Assembly (NCBI GenBank): GCA_000992345.1
Contig: LBUA01000004.1
Coordinates: forward strand, 1-44,194
DNA length: 44,194 bases
Source of the DNA: Parcubacteria group bacterium GW2011_GWD2_38_12
Lineage (GTDB): Bacteria; Patescibacteriota; Minisyncoccia; GWC2-36-17
Direction of reading: 5' to 3'
Each line of letters opens with the position of its first letter. The stretch's first letter is position 1. This document shows, piece by piece, positions 8,394 to 16,975 of this stretch. The position numbers and the translations under genes were made by a program. The notes under the pieces were generated by a model. The model made no database searches. It was not told the DNA's origin and saw only the letters and a list, made by a program, of their open reading frames with translations.

Positions 8394-10919
8394 TTAGTTG
8401 GTTTTTGCGTTCAGTCTCCTCATTGCGGCTCTCGCTAAAGAACTCGTAATAAAGATAAACGCCATAATGCCCATTAAAACAACCCAACCTGCCAAAGATA
8501 TTGAACCAAGACTGCCAAAGATGGATGCGGATAAATTTATGGAGTCAATAACGGTGCTTGAAGCCGAAGCCGAAATAATCGGTTGGGTATTGCCAACAAA
8601 ATCTTGATAATTAACAATTATGATAGCTGTTAAAATATCATTTGTCTTAACTTTTAATCCGACTTTCACGCTGAATTTTCTTACTATTTCCTGATTTGCC
8701 GCAACAGAACCCAGATCAACAATCAAACTATTGTCAGTTTTATTAGAAACTGGAAAATCGGATTCAATAAGCTCAACGCCTTCGGGTAAACCGATAGAAA
8801 GTAAAATATTTTTTACCGCAAAATCATTAACATTTTTGATGATTATTGAGTAATTCAACACATCATCCGCTTTGACTTCATTTTCATCAACTGTAAATCT
8901 CAAGGAAATCGGTTTTTGTTTACTGATATATGTTGAAGCACTATTGGAATAAACATTCAAATTTTTCGCAGGAATATAAATTTGAGCTTGATTGGTGATA
9001 GTGCTATTTAATCCGCCCTGAACTTCTGCTACAAAAAACAAGATTGTTGTCTCGCCCGCTCTCAAGCGCAGAGTATTCCAAGCAACAATATTGCCGATAG
9101 AATCATAGCTCGCTCTTGGTGTTGATTCCAGATATTTTAAGGCGCTTGGAATTTGAGTACTAATCCTTAAATTAGACAGTGTCTGACTGCCGATATTCTT
9201 GATATTGATTATATATTTCAATTTATGGCCAATGTCGGAAAAATTTGAAATTTCGTTACCGTTTGGCAGGGTCAAATTTTCAATGGTCTCTGAAATTTCT
9301 ACGACAGAAGCTTGAACCGAAGCCGCAACAACTGTTCCTGCGCTCTGATTTGCATTGTTTGTATTATTTGCAGGCTGACTTGTGATATTTAAAGCCGCTG
9401 CTCCAGTAACAAACATATTTGTCGCGCCACGAGTAATCCCGGCATAATTTTGAGCTACCGGCCTGAAATAATAAATAGTATTATCAGAAAGATTTAAAAT
9501 TGGAATTGTTACCGGCACATAAGAAGCGCCACCGCCGATATTTTGCGAGTTGGTCGAATTAGCCAAAGATCCCGCAGATGTCCCGTATTCAAACCAAGCA
9601 TTAGTTGAAGATCCGTTGGGATTAATCGTTCCGTTTAAATTAGCGGAGGTTCTTGTGATTGCAGTTGCAGAATTTGTAGTCACAAAAGGAGCTAGAGTGT
9701 TGGTTTGTGAAACCGCAGTAGCAAATGACAAGATATTGCCATAGGTCGTGCCTTGTGAATTTTGAGCGACTGCGCGGAAATAATAAGTGGTATTTGAAGA
9801 AAGATTGGAAATATTTGAAGAAACATTTGAAGTTGCGTTACCCGAGCCGATGCTTTGATTTGAAGACACATAAGGGAATGAATTACTGGAAGTTCCATAC
9901 TCAAACCAAGCGGTGGTAAATGAATTATTCGGATTAACTAAAGAATTTAAAGTTGCGGAAGTTGTTAATATCGAATTGGCGGAAAGCGTAGTAACCGTCG
10001 GATTCAAATTAACTGTAGGCAAAATCGCAGTAGCAAATGACAAGATATTGCCATAGGTAGTGCCTTGTGAATTTTGAGCGACTGCGCGGAAATAATAAGT
10101 GGTATTTGAAGAAAGATTGGAAATATAATAAGATGTTGCATTGTTTGAAGCGTTAGAACCGATAACAAATTGGCTTGAGGTTGTATTGTTTAAAAGATTA
10201 GATGAAATCCCATATTCAAACCAAGTGGTTGTTGAAAAACCATTAGGATTAACTTGACCTCTTAAATCAGCAGAGTTCGTCAAGATGTTTGTCGCAAGAT
10301 CGGTTACAACAATCGGAACTGACGCAAGATTGGATATGGAATTACCGCCCACCCTTGCTTTAAGCGTAATATAGCCCTGAGTATCCCATCCGCCTGCGAT
10401 GTTGCCCAAATTCAATCCATTGAAAGATATAATCTCATCTCCGTTTTGACCAAACGGCAAAGCTTGGACCGTATTTGAATTTTGATTTGGATACCATTTC
10501 ACTGAGCCAGAAATAAAATTAAGATTCTGAGATGAAGATAAATTTAAAGCAACGGAATCAAAAATTGCCGAAGCGTTATCTGCCCAGATATTAACAGATA
10601 ATATATGTGTTGTTTGATAAGAACTGGAACTAGGAAAATTAATCCTAATTTTTGTGTTATCGGCAGTAACGCTTGAATTATTGTGATAATAAACAAGTAA
10701 CGCAATCTCTTCGCCTGCATTAGCAGATACAGAAGAACCCCAATTTAAAGTGCCTCTGTCTCTGGTGGAATTTGCAATTCTTAAAGTTTCAAAATCCGAA
10801 GCATTGTTATTAAACTGAGTTGGAGCGGCCTTTATGGAAATCACCGGAATAGTCAAGCCAGCGATTATTGAAATGATTCCTAAAATTGAAAAGATTTTAT
10901 TTAAAATATTTTTAATCAT
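8394..10919 (-). CDS. Cell-surface protein with FN3-like and DUF11-type repeats
   Basis: An 841-residue exported protein. A signal peptide is at residues about 5-30. Three beta-sandwich repeats follow (about 202-300, 305-405, 407-505), each with VNPN...WFEYGTS and NTxYYFRxVAQN, a fibronectin-III-like pattern common in CPR surface proteins. Two DUF11-type segments come next (about 545-655 and 670-770, for example LNYSIIIKNVNDFAV). A transmembrane helix (about 800-822) and a short basic tail anchor it. Two 101-bp stretches (9714-9814 and 10026-10126) are almost identical, so the repeats arose or were evened out recently. Probable role in surface architecture or attachment; this is inference. 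Confidence 0.88.
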   Translation of the reverse strand: MIKNILNKIFSILGIISIIAGLTIPVISIKAAPTQFNNNASDFETLRIANSTRDRGTLNWGSSVSANAGEEIALLVYYHNNSSVTADNTKIRINFPSSSSYQTTHILSVNIWADNASAIFDSVALNLSSSQNLNFISGSVKWYPNQNSNTVQALPFGQNGDEIISFNGLNLGNIAGGWDTQGYITLKARVGGNSISNLASVPIVVTDLATNILTNSADLRGQVNPNGFSTTTWFEYGISSNLLNNTTSSQFVIGSNASNNATSYYISNLSSNTTYYFRAVAQNSQGTTYGNILSFATAILPTVNLNPTVTTLSANSILTTSATLNSLVNPNNSFTTAWFEYGTSSNSFPYVSSNQSIGSGNATSNVSSNISNLSSNTTYYFRAVAQNSQGTTYGNILSFATAVSQTNTLAPFVTTNSATAITRTSANLNGTINPNGSSTNAWFEYGTSAGSLANSTNSQNIGGGASYVPVTIPILNLSDNTIYYFRPVAQNYAGITRGATNMFVTGAAALNITSQPANNTNNANQSAGTVVAASVQASVVEISETIENLTLPNGNEISNFSDIGHKLKYIINIKNIGSQTLSNLRISTQIPSALKYLESTPRASYDSIGNIVAWNTLRLRAGETTILFFVAEVQGGLNSTITNQAQIYIPAKNLNVYSNSASTYISKQKPISLRFTVDENEVKADDVLNYSIIIKNVNDFAVKNILLSIGLPEGVELIESDFPVSNKTDNSLIVDLGSVAANQEIVRKFSVKVGLKVKTNDILTAIIIVNYQDFVGNTQPIISASASSTVIDSINLSASIFGSLGSISLAGWVVLMGIMAFIFITSSLARAAMRRLNAKTN
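9714..10126 (-). repeat. Near-identical 101-bp direct repeat inside the surface-protein gene
   Basis: Positions 9714-9814 and 10026-10126 differ at one visible position. They encode the YYFRAVAQNSQGTTYGNILSF part of repeats one and two. Such identity inside diverged protein repeats suggests gene conversion or recent duplication. Confidence 0.9.
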
Positions 10920-11022
10920 TTTTTTATTTTTATATTTTCTTATTTATTAATTATGATTTCTTAGAATTCATTCACTCAAAAAACTATATAATATCTGTAG
11001 GTTAATAAATTCTAAGAAATCC

Positions 11023-11051
11023 GGGCGAAAAGCGTTTTACGCTTCTCGCCC
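11023..11051 (-). terminator. Hairpin, probable terminator of the lipoprotein gene
   Basis: GGGCGAAAAGCG, short loop, GCTTCTCGCCC. It lies just beyond the lipoprotein stop. The T-run is better on the plus strand than on the minus strand. Confidence 0.6.
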
Positions 11052-11063
11052 TTATTTTATTTC

Positions 11064-11819
11064 TTACGGCACCGGTGGCGGAACCACAGGACCAGTACCG
11101 CCCCCTCCGGGTACGGGAGGAGGACTTCCGGGACCGCCTCCTGCGCTGGATTGGGATGATTGACGATAAGCGCTACCGCCGGCATACCCAATTGATCCTC
11201 CGACTAAAGCCGCGGCCGCCTTGCATCGGCCGTCTGATTCTGTCCCCCACACTTCTTTATCAAAAATTCCCGTGATGGACATAATAGCCCCGCCAACTAT
11301 AAGCCACGAATTACGCGTGGCTATACCGGCAGTCAATGCCCCGCTACCAAGTCCAGTCGCCCAAGTACCTGCGCTAAAACATTTCGACGCTTGATCTTGA
11401 TTCTGTTTGCCTTGTTTTGCCGATGCTAATGCAGGAGCAGGGAAGACAGGCACCAGATTCATGATATCCCGCCATCCCGCGGTAGCGAAGTGCTCAGCAT
11501 ACCGATTGCCTTTTTTTGCGACGATGGGAATGCCCGAAGGGATGCACCCTTCAACTTTCCGACCCCCTTTCATTGTCTCTACATAAAACGGTTTTTCCGT
11601 CGTATATAGTTCTTCCGTAAGAGGGTTAAAATACTTCTTGTCCAATTTCTTGCCAACCCCTGTTAAAAGCGGGAGTTGACTTTTGACGCAAAGCTCATGC
11701 CGCGGATCTTCTGGTGGCGTATTCACTGGCTCATAAAAAACATTATGAGTAGTGGCACAACCAGCTCCCATAGTAAGGAGGACTAACAATAAAAAACCTA
11801 AACCTCCTCTTTTTGCCAT
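11064..11819 (-). CDS. Lipoprotein of unknown function
   Basis: A 251-residue protein beginning MAKRGGLGFLLLVLL; the lipobox around TMGAGC places a lipid-modified Cys near residue 20. The middle contains glycine/alanine-rich hydrophobic segments (SGALTAGIA, LIVGGAIMSITGIF, AALVGGSIGYAGG) reminiscent of membrane-inserting glycine-zipper stretches. The tail is Gly/Pro-rich (GGGGTGPVVPPPVP). ATG 11819 is chosen because AGGAGG lies 8 bases upstream; GTG 11828 is the alternative. A canonical TTGACA/TATACT promoter precedes it. GC-richer and better signalled than its neighbours, so possibly acquired. Confidence 0.75.
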   Translation of the reverse strand: MAKRGGLGFLLLVLLTMGAGCATTHNVFYEPVNTPPEDPRHELCVKSQLPLLTGVGKKLDKKYFNPLTEELYTTEKPFYVETMKGGRKVEGCIPSGIPIVAKKGNRYAEHFATAGWRDIMNLVPVFPAPALASAKQGKQNQDQASKCFSAGTWATGLGSGALTAGIATRNSWLIVGGAIMSITGIFDKEVWGTESDGRCKAAAALVGGSIGYAGGSAYRQSSQSSAGGGPGSPPPVPGGGGTGPVVPPPVP

Positions 11820-11887
11820 GTGACCCACCTCCTCTTTTTGTTTTATTTTCAGCGCTTTTGCGCCTTAACTACAAAGAACTGTTTTGC

Positions 11888-11916
11888 AGTATATACTACA
11901 ATCTAAATTCTGTCAA
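11888..11916 (-). promoter_or_regulatory. Sigma-70 type promoter for the lipoprotein gene
   Basis: Minus strand: TTGACA (11911-11916), 17-bp spacer, TATACT (11888-11893). The start codon lies about 70 bp downstream. The spacer begins GAATTTA, the same as in the promoter at 21016-21044. Confidence 0.85.
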
Positions 11917-11945
11917 GCCCCATATAATAACCTTGTGCCAGAACA

Positions 11946-11986
11946 CAAAAAAACAGGCATCACCAAATAAATAAAGATGCCTGTTT
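11946..11986 (-). terminator. Rho-independent terminator of the antiporter gene
   Basis: Minus strand: AACAGGCATC, loop of about 14, GATGCCTGTT followed by a T-run, directly after the antiporter stop. Confidence 0.85.
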
Positions 11987-12000
11987 TATTATATTTTCAT

Positions 12001-13683
12001 CTATCCCAAGGTTGCTAGATCTCGCTCCCGATATTCGCGGAGCCGTGGCAAATCATGATCTTCCGCTATCATATAGGCTATTTGTTGAGCCCCAATAAAA
12101 TGCGGCAAAATAACATAGTCCGCCCCCTCTTCATACAATATTTTCGCTTCCCATTCTTCATTCGCCGTCATCATAACCTTAGGCGGTTTTTTCAACTTTT
12201 CTTCTTTTATGCGCGTCAAAATTGAAATATTATCATTCAAATCCGGCACTGTTGAAATAATTAATTTTGCCTTGAGCATATTCGCATCGTCCTGTATTTC
12301 TTCATCGGACATATCGCCATAAATCACATTGTATCCTTTGATTTCGAGTTTCTTCGCCGTATCAGGATTGAAATCAATAATCTCGGTTTTATCCGCCGGC
12401 AGAACAGAAAGCAAATGTCCGCCTAGACGATGAGAGCCGATCAAGACAAAATGATCCGCCATGTCTTTATGCGCAAGTGGTCTTTCAATAGTAATTTTTC
12501 TCTCAAAAATCTTTAGAAATACAGAGAGATATTTATAAAGCCAATTACCGCCAAGAATCATATATGAAGATATCGTTATCGTTATAATGCCAACCAAGGT
12601 TATTATGGTTACCGATCGCTCATCAATATGACTGACATTTTTGCCAAGTTGCATCAACACAAAACTAAATTCTGAAATTTGCGCCATGCCAAGACCGACA
12701 AAAAATGCCGTCCTTTTTTTATAACCTAAAATTCCCATAATAACTAAAACAATAAGGGGGTTGCCAACCAATATAAATCCGGAAAACGCCAAAACCGGAA
12801 TCCAGATACCCGCCAACGATTCACCGAGAACCAAAGTTGACCCCAAGGTAATAAAAAATACCACTATAAAAAGATCTCTTACCGGCCTGATGCGGGAATG
12901 AATTTGATAATGCTCGGAAGAATAAGACAAAGCGATGCCCGCCAAAAATCCTCCAATCTCCAAAGAAAGCCCAATAAATGACGAAGAAACAAAACTGGCA
13001 ATCCCAAGAGCAAAAGCAATACTGGTTAAAAATAGGAGTTCTTGGGACCTCGCAATAAAGCCTATCAGTTTCGGGAGAATTTTTTTGCCAATAATAATTA
13101 AGACTACAGATAAAATTATTCCTTTTGCAAAGACTATTAATATGGGGGTAAAATTTAAAACATCTCCCTTGGCTCCGATTCCAGCCAAGAACATCAATGC
13201 AAAGAGAGCTATAAAATCCTGCACGAATAAAACACCGATGAGAATTTTGCCATATAAACTGCCCATATCCTTTTTCTCTGATAAGAGTTTTACAACTATA
13301 ATCGTGCTGGAAAATGTTAATGCCAAAGCAATATATAAAGAGACCATGCTGGAAAATCCAATAGCAATAGACAAGAAATACCCGATAATTGCAGTAAAAA
13401 TAACCTGCCCCAATCCGATAATCACAGCCGACTTTCCAATCTGTTTCAATCCCGAAAGATTCATTTCAAGGCCAACCATAAATAAAAGCAAAGTGATGCC
13501 GATTTTTGACATTACCTCTAGAGTTTCCTTGCTATCAAAAGCCAAATATCCAAGAGGTCCTATGATAATCCCGGTTAAAATATAGGCCAAAATACCGCTT
13601 TGGCGGAAAAACATAGCAACAATGGCCAACGCGCTTGCGAGCACCAAAACGACGGAAATTTCCGAAAAAAGAGAGAAAATCAT
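12001..13683 (-). CDS. Monovalent cation:proton antiporter with TrkA-N domain (KefB-like)
   Basis: CPA2-type membrane exchanger moving K+ or Na+ against protons. About 12-13 hydrophobic segments occupy residues 1-380 (for example GLEMNLSGLKQIG and GFLAGIALSYSS). A cytoplasmic nucleotide-binding TrkA-N-like domain follows (HFVLIGSHRLGGHLL, EIIDFNPD, VIYGDMSDEE), which usually gates the pore in response to NAD(H) or ligands. I take ATG 13683 (MIFSLFSE) because the seven codons before it lie inside the word repeat that leads into a 48-bp palindrome. KefB versus a sodium-type exchanger cannot be decided here. Confidence 0.88.
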   Translation of the reverse strand: MIFSLFSEISVVLVLASALAIVAMFFRQSGILAYILTGIIIGPLGYLAFDSKETLEVMSKIGITLLLFMVGLEMNLSGLKQIGKSAVIIGLGQVIFTAIIGYFLSIAIGFSSMVSLYIALALTFSSTIIVVKLLSEKKDMGSLYGKILIGVLFVQDFIALFALMFLAGIGAKGDVLNFTPILIVFAKGIILSVVLIIIGKKILPKLIGFIARSQELLFLTSIAFALGIASFVSSSFIGLSLEIGGFLAGIALSYSSEHYQIHSRIRPVRDLFIVVFFITLGSTLVLGESLAGIWIPVLAFSGFILVGNPLIVLVIMGILGYKKRTAFFVGLGMAQISEFSFVLMQLGKNVSHIDERSVTIITLVGIITITISSYMILGGNWLYKYLSVFLKIFERKITIERPLAHKDMADHFVLIGSHRLGGHLLSVLPADKTEIIDFNPDTAKKLEIKGYNVIYGDMSDEEIQDDANMLKAKLIISTVPDLNDNISILTRIKEEKLKKPPKVMMTANEEWEAKILYEEGADYVILPHFIGAQQIAYMIAEDHDLPRLREYRERDLATLG

Positions 13684-13698
13684 GAAGCATGAAACATG

Positions 13699-13746
13699 CA
13701 ACATGAAACATGAAGTCCGCCGCGGCGGACTTCATGTTTCATGTTG
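13699..13746. repeat. CCGCC-core palindrome, copy 2 (48 bp, perfect)
   Basis: Two perfect 24-bp arms without a loop, centre CCGCCG/CGGCGG, arms made of the word CATGAAACATGAAG. The same word is repeated directly at 13681-13698. It lies at the 5' edge of the antiporter gene. Confidence 0.9.
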
Positions 13747-13793
13747 AGTGAACATATTATATCACACATTATAAACTTTCTACTTTATAACTT

Positions 13794-14864
13794 TCAACTT
13801 ATTTGCCTGTCCGCCGACAGGCATGACTTGCCGGCGAGCTGTCCGCACGCGCCTTGAATATCTTGCCCGAGACTCTTTCTGATAGTAGCGTTGAATCCAT
13901 TGCTTTTTAAAAACTCCTGAAATTTTCTGGCTTGATTACGAGATGATGGCTTAAACGGGGACTCAATAATCCGCTGTGGCGGATTAAAAACAATCAAATT
14001 CATATGCAAAAGATGAGGATAACCGATACTCCTTAAATAATTAATCAATTCTCTGGCATTTTTCAAGTCATCATTTACTCCGTCAAGTAAAATATACTCA
14101 ATAAATACTTTTCTTTTTGATTTTGAAAGATACTTTTTCAACTCCCCTGCCAAATCCTTGAGGTTATAAGATTTATTGATCGGCATCAAATCACTCCGCA
14201 ATTTATCGTTGGCCGCGTGCAGTGATATTGCAAGGTTCACCTGCGGGAATTCTTTGGCAAACTTCTCAATGCCCGGCAATATACCGCATGTGGAAACCGA
14301 GATGCTTCTTTGTCCAATTCCAAATGCATCTTTATCAATCAAAATCTTTATACTTTCAAAAACATTTTCCAAATTGTTAAAAGGCTCTCCCATTCCCATA
14401 TATACAACATTAGAAATTTTTCCAATGATTTTTTCTTTTCTCATATAACTTTTCCAAAATAAAACTTGCCCCCAAATTTCTTCCGCTGATAAATTCCTTA
14501 TAAATCCACCAGCGCCAGTAGCGCAAAAAGCACATCGCATGGCGCATCCCGCTTGCGTTGAGACACATAAAGACCAATTGTTTTCTATCGCGCCTTCCAT
14601 TAAAACCGTTTCAATTATCTTGTCATCAACCAAATACAAAATCGCTTTATACGCTTTTTTATCGCCAGAAACAAAAACCTCGGATTTTTTAAACGGCATT
14701 ATTTTAAAATTTTTCTCCGATAAATCCCGCAAAATCTTTGGCAATACAGAAATCTCATCAAAAGAAATTATCCCATCTTGAAAAACCGCTTTCTTAATCT
14801 GTTTTAAGCGAAATGCCGGCTGACCCTCATCTTTTAAGAATTTTTCCAGCTTTTTAAAATCCAT
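13794..14864 (-). CDS. rlmN: 23S rRNA (adenine2503-C2)-methyltransferase
   Basis: Radical SAM enzyme that methylates C2 of A2503 in 23S rRNA and A37 of some tRNAs. The cluster motif CAMRCAFC (CxxxCxxC) is present, with GMGEPFNN and ISVSTCGI characteristic of the family, and the late active-site Cys near IQGACGQLAG. Length 356 is normal. Two palindromes sit inside the coding sequence: 13967-13986 (same core as the intergenic family) and 13804-13823, which encodes the C-terminal SCLSADRQ. The C-terminus therefore seems to have been lengthened by a repeat. No Shine-Dalgarno. Confidence 0.95.
   Translation of the reverse strand: MDFKKLEKFLKDEGQPAFRLKQIKKAVFQDGIISFDEISVLPKILRDLSEKNFKIMPFKKSEVFVSGDKKAYKAILYLVDDKIIETVLMEGAIENNWSLCVSTQAGCAMRCAFCATGAGGFIRNLSAEEIWGQVLFWKSYMRKEKIIGKISNVVYMGMGEPFNNLENVFESIKILIDKDAFGIGQRSISVSTCGILPGIEKFAKEFPQVNLAISLHAANDKLRSDLMPINKSYNLKDLAGELKKYLSKSKRKVFIEYILLDGVNDDLKNARELINYLRSIGYPHLLHMNLIVFNPPQRIIESPFKPSSRNQARKFQEFLKSNGFNATIRKSLGQDIQGACGQLAGKSCLSADRQIS
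13804..13823. repeat. Palindrome inside the 3' end of rlmN
   Basis: TGCCTGTC, CGCC, GACAGGCA: 8-bp perfect arms. It supplies the last residues (CLSADRQ) of RlmN. Confidence 0.8.
13967..13986. repeat. CCGC-core palindrome inside rlmN coding sequence
   Basis: TAATCCGC, TGTG, GCGGATTA: the same inner arms as intergenic copies 3 and 4. It encodes part of NPPQRII. Confidence 0.75.
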
Positions 14865-14884
14865 AATATTAATTTCAATGCAAT

Positions 14885-15937
14885 TTATAATTTAACAATC
14901 ACTTCCATTATTACCTCCTCACACTCTCTCGCGTTGTTTATTTTCATCAATTGCGCTCTCACTTCACTCGCCCCTTCAAATCCGCGACAATACCACGCCA
15001 AATGTTTTCGCATGTTTATAAACGGCCTTTCCGTAAAAATCATCTCATAATATTTTGCATGTTCTATCGCCACAGTTAATTTTTCTTTTGCACTCGTCTC
15101 TTTCCCGGAAAATATCCACGGATTACCCATTACCGCTCTGCCCACAAGCGCTCCATCTAAACCATACTTTAGCGCTTTTTCTTTTGCTTCGGTGATGTTT
15201 TTTATATCGCCGTTTCCTAAAATAGTTATTTTTGCATCGGTGTCGCGAATAATTTTCGCCATCTCTGCAATTGTTTCCCAATTAGCAACTCCAAAATACA
15301 TTTGCTTGAGCGTTCTTCCGTGAATTGAGATATTAGCCAATCCCATTTCAGTTAAATGTTTTGCCCAATCTTTTGCTTGTTGTAATGAATTATTATCCAC
15401 TCCAATTCTCGTTTTGACTGATACGGGAATCGTTTCGCGCTCCCCACCCAAGCGGAGCATACTATCCATAGCATATTCAACGATATTTTGGGGTAAACCA
15501 AAATCTTCAATTTTTTTTCCTTTAGCCCAATCAGAGATTCCTTGTTTGAGATTAATAACCACTTCTTTTGCTAATTTGGGGTTAGCGATTAAAGACGCGC
15601 CTCCTCCCTGCTTCATAATCGCTTTATCGGGACAACCCATATTAATATCAATGCCATCAAAACCGAGTTCGCATAAAAACGGCGCTATTTTATAAAAATT
15701 TTTGGGGTTTGCGCCAAAAATCTGAGCCACTATCGGCCTTTCATTTGCGCCATAAATCAATCCCTCTGTCAGCACTCGGGCTCCGGCGCAAATTCCGTCA
15801 ACAGGAACAAATTCCGTAAAAATCACATCTGGTTTTGCATATTCGCAAATAATGCGCCTAAAGGCCGCGTCTGTAACGCCATCCATCGGCGCCATACCGA
15901 TAATCGGTTTTTTCAGTTTTTGCCAAAAATTATCCAT
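14885..15937 (-). CDS. dusB: tRNA-dihydrouridine synthase
   Basis: Flavin-dependent enzyme that reduces uridine to dihydrouridine in the tRNA D-loop. N-terminal TIM barrel with GMAPMDGVTDAAFRR, the active-site region DINMGCPDKAIMKQGGGASL, the FMN-binding parts SVKTRIGVDN and ILGNGDI, and GALVGRAVMGNPWIF; helical RNA-binding tail from about residue 260. Dus is certain, the B-type assignment is by similarity of the motif order. It lies 20 bp upstream of rlmN on the same strand; both modify RNA and could be co-transcribed. Confidence 0.93.
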   Translation of the reverse strand: MDNFWQKLKKPIIGMAPMDGVTDAAFRRIICEYAKPDVIFTEFVPVDGICAGARVLTEGLIYGANERPIVAQIFGANPKNFYKIAPFLCELGFDGIDINMGCPDKAIMKQGGGASLIANPKLAKEVVINLKQGISDWAKGKKIEDFGLPQNIVEYAMDSMLRLGGERETIPVSVKTRIGVDNNSLQQAKDWAKHLTEMGLANISIHGRTLKQMYFGVANWETIAEMAKIIRDTDAKITILGNGDIKNITEAKEKALKYGLDGALVGRAVMGNPWIFSGKETSAKEKLTVAIEHAKYYEMIFTERPFINMRKHLAWYCRGFEGASEVRAQLMKINNARECEEVIMEVIVKL

Positions 15938-15976
15938 AATCTTAAAAAATAAAAGACTTACTCGGCGCTTTGCCTT

Positions 15977-16351
15977 TCAGTCTTTATTATATCCTTCTAA
16001 ATTTCCAAACACCGGCACCCATAAACTGATTCTGCATTTTGTTTTTGGGCAGAAAACATTTTTACCGCCGTCATCCAGTTCTTTATCATTAAACTTGATA
16101 ACAAACTCGTAATCACATACCGGACACTTCACATCTCTTATGGATTCAATATCGCCGACTAGATTAATTTCTCTGCCTAAAGTCTTTTTTATGGCACAAA
16201 CCATCGCTCCTTCAATCGGCACCCAGATAAATTGCTTGCACCTTGAACAGGTTACATTCCTGCCCCTCAAACTTACATCTCTCATGGAAAGAGTGATCAC
16301 AATCTCATTATCGCATAACGGGCACTTTCCAAACTTCGCAATCACACTCAT
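15977..16351 (-). CDS. Tandem zinc-ribbon protein of unknown function
   Basis: A 124-residue protein with two similar halves. First ribbon: CPLC (about residue 10) and CSRC (about 35); second: CPVC (about 75) and CPKTKC (about 100). The halves share the layout C-x2-C, 20-25 residues, C-x(2-4)-C, then aromatic WVP(I/V), which suggests internal duplication. AAGGAGG sits close to the ATG at 16351; the GTG at 16345 would have better spacing and may be the true start. Function unknown; nucleic-acid or protein binding is possible. Confidence 0.75.
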   Translation of the reverse strand: MSVIAKFGKCPLCDNEIVITLSMRDVSLRGRNVTCSRCKQFIWVPIEGAMVCAIKKTLGREINLVGDIESIRDVKCPVCDYEFVIKFNDKELDDGGKNVFCPKTKCRISLWVPVFGNLEGYNKD

Positions 16352-16507
16352 ATCCTCCTTCTTCCTATTATTTTAAAAAATTTTTCTTTCAATACAACAA
16401 CACTTATTTCTAATATAGCAACAACCAAACCGACAAGTCAAATAAAGATTCCAACACAAAAACCGTCGTCCTACTTCACCCCGCCAAATTTATCATTCCT
16501 ATCCAAA

Positions 16508-16580
16508 TCTGCCGGACCTGGATTCGAACCAAGATAACCTGCTCCAGAGGCAAGTGTCCTACCATTAGACGATCCGGCAG
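16508..16580 (-). tRNA. tRNA-Gln (CTG)
   Basis: Acceptor CTGCCGG/CCGGCAG, anticodon stem CTTGC/GCAGG, loop CTCTGGA giving CTG, T-loop TTCGAAT. No CCA is encoded. Both flanks extend the acceptor stem by 8 complementary bases (ATCCAAAT/ATTTGGAT), giving a 15-bp inverted repeat. The frame of the upstream GIY-YIG gene continues into this tRNA. Confidence 0.93.
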
Positions 16581-16641
16581 ATTTGGATGGGAATTTTTTA
16601 AAAGCATTGCCACCTTTCCAACTTTTAATATACTTTTCTCT

Positions 16642-16824
16642 TTAGCGCGCCGATAACATATTATCATGTTCTTCTATGTACACTAATATCAACGGGCATC
16701 TAAACTTCGTTAAACGCATATCGCCATTATTATGTCGAACTAATCTTTCTTGGGAATATAATTCTGTAATACCTATATAATATTTGACTTTTTGACTCTT
16801 TAAAATATATACAAAGCATTTCAT
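16642..16824 (-). pseudogene. GIY-YIG nuclease gene interrupted by an in-frame stop
   Basis: Starts MKCFVYILKS and contains YYIGIT, the GIY-YIG motif, then RLVRHNNG and LVYIEEHD. A TAA at 16642-16644 ends it after 60 residues. In the same frame the sequence after that stop reads REKYIKSWKGGNAFKKF, the normal family C-terminus, and then continues without stop into tRNA-Gln as AGSSNGRTLASG. So the nuclease was about 85-90 residues and its frame ran into the tRNA gene. Either a nonsense-mutated gene or a still active truncated form. ATG 16824 is chosen because the family motif starts right there. Confidence 0.8.
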
Positions 16825-16885
16825 AAATTTGGCTGGGCAAGTTAGACAATCTCCCAAATATTTTAAAAATTTACCTGAAGAAATA

Positions 16886-16937
16886 CCAAAAAGCAATCCG
16901 CCCTTCCCTAGTTTTTATAAAAACTGGGGAAGGGCGG
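16886..16937 (-). terminator. Long hairpin after ftsX
   Basis: Positions 16898-16937 are a 40-nt palindrome with one mismatch (CCGCCCTTCCC... AGGGCGG) and an A/T centre. On the minus strand it is followed by TTGCTTTTT, as expected for a terminator of the ftsEX transcript. Confidence 0.75.
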
Positions 16938-16975
16938 AAATTTACTAACAAGCTGACAACTGATTGATTAGCGAG

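Noticed and set aside
10921-11020. Promoter for the surface-protein gene in the AT-rich spacer
   Set aside because: TATTAT/TATATA strings exist but no -35 box at suitable distance; AT content alone explains them.
12935-13585. 216-codon plus-strand frame within the antiporter gene
   Set aside because: Antisense shadow of a clear membrane-protein gene, with Ile/Pro/Lys-rich composition.
16476-16667. 63-codon frame across tRNA-Gln on the minus strand
   Set aside because: Not in the frame of the GIY-YIG domain; it results from the open tRNA region.
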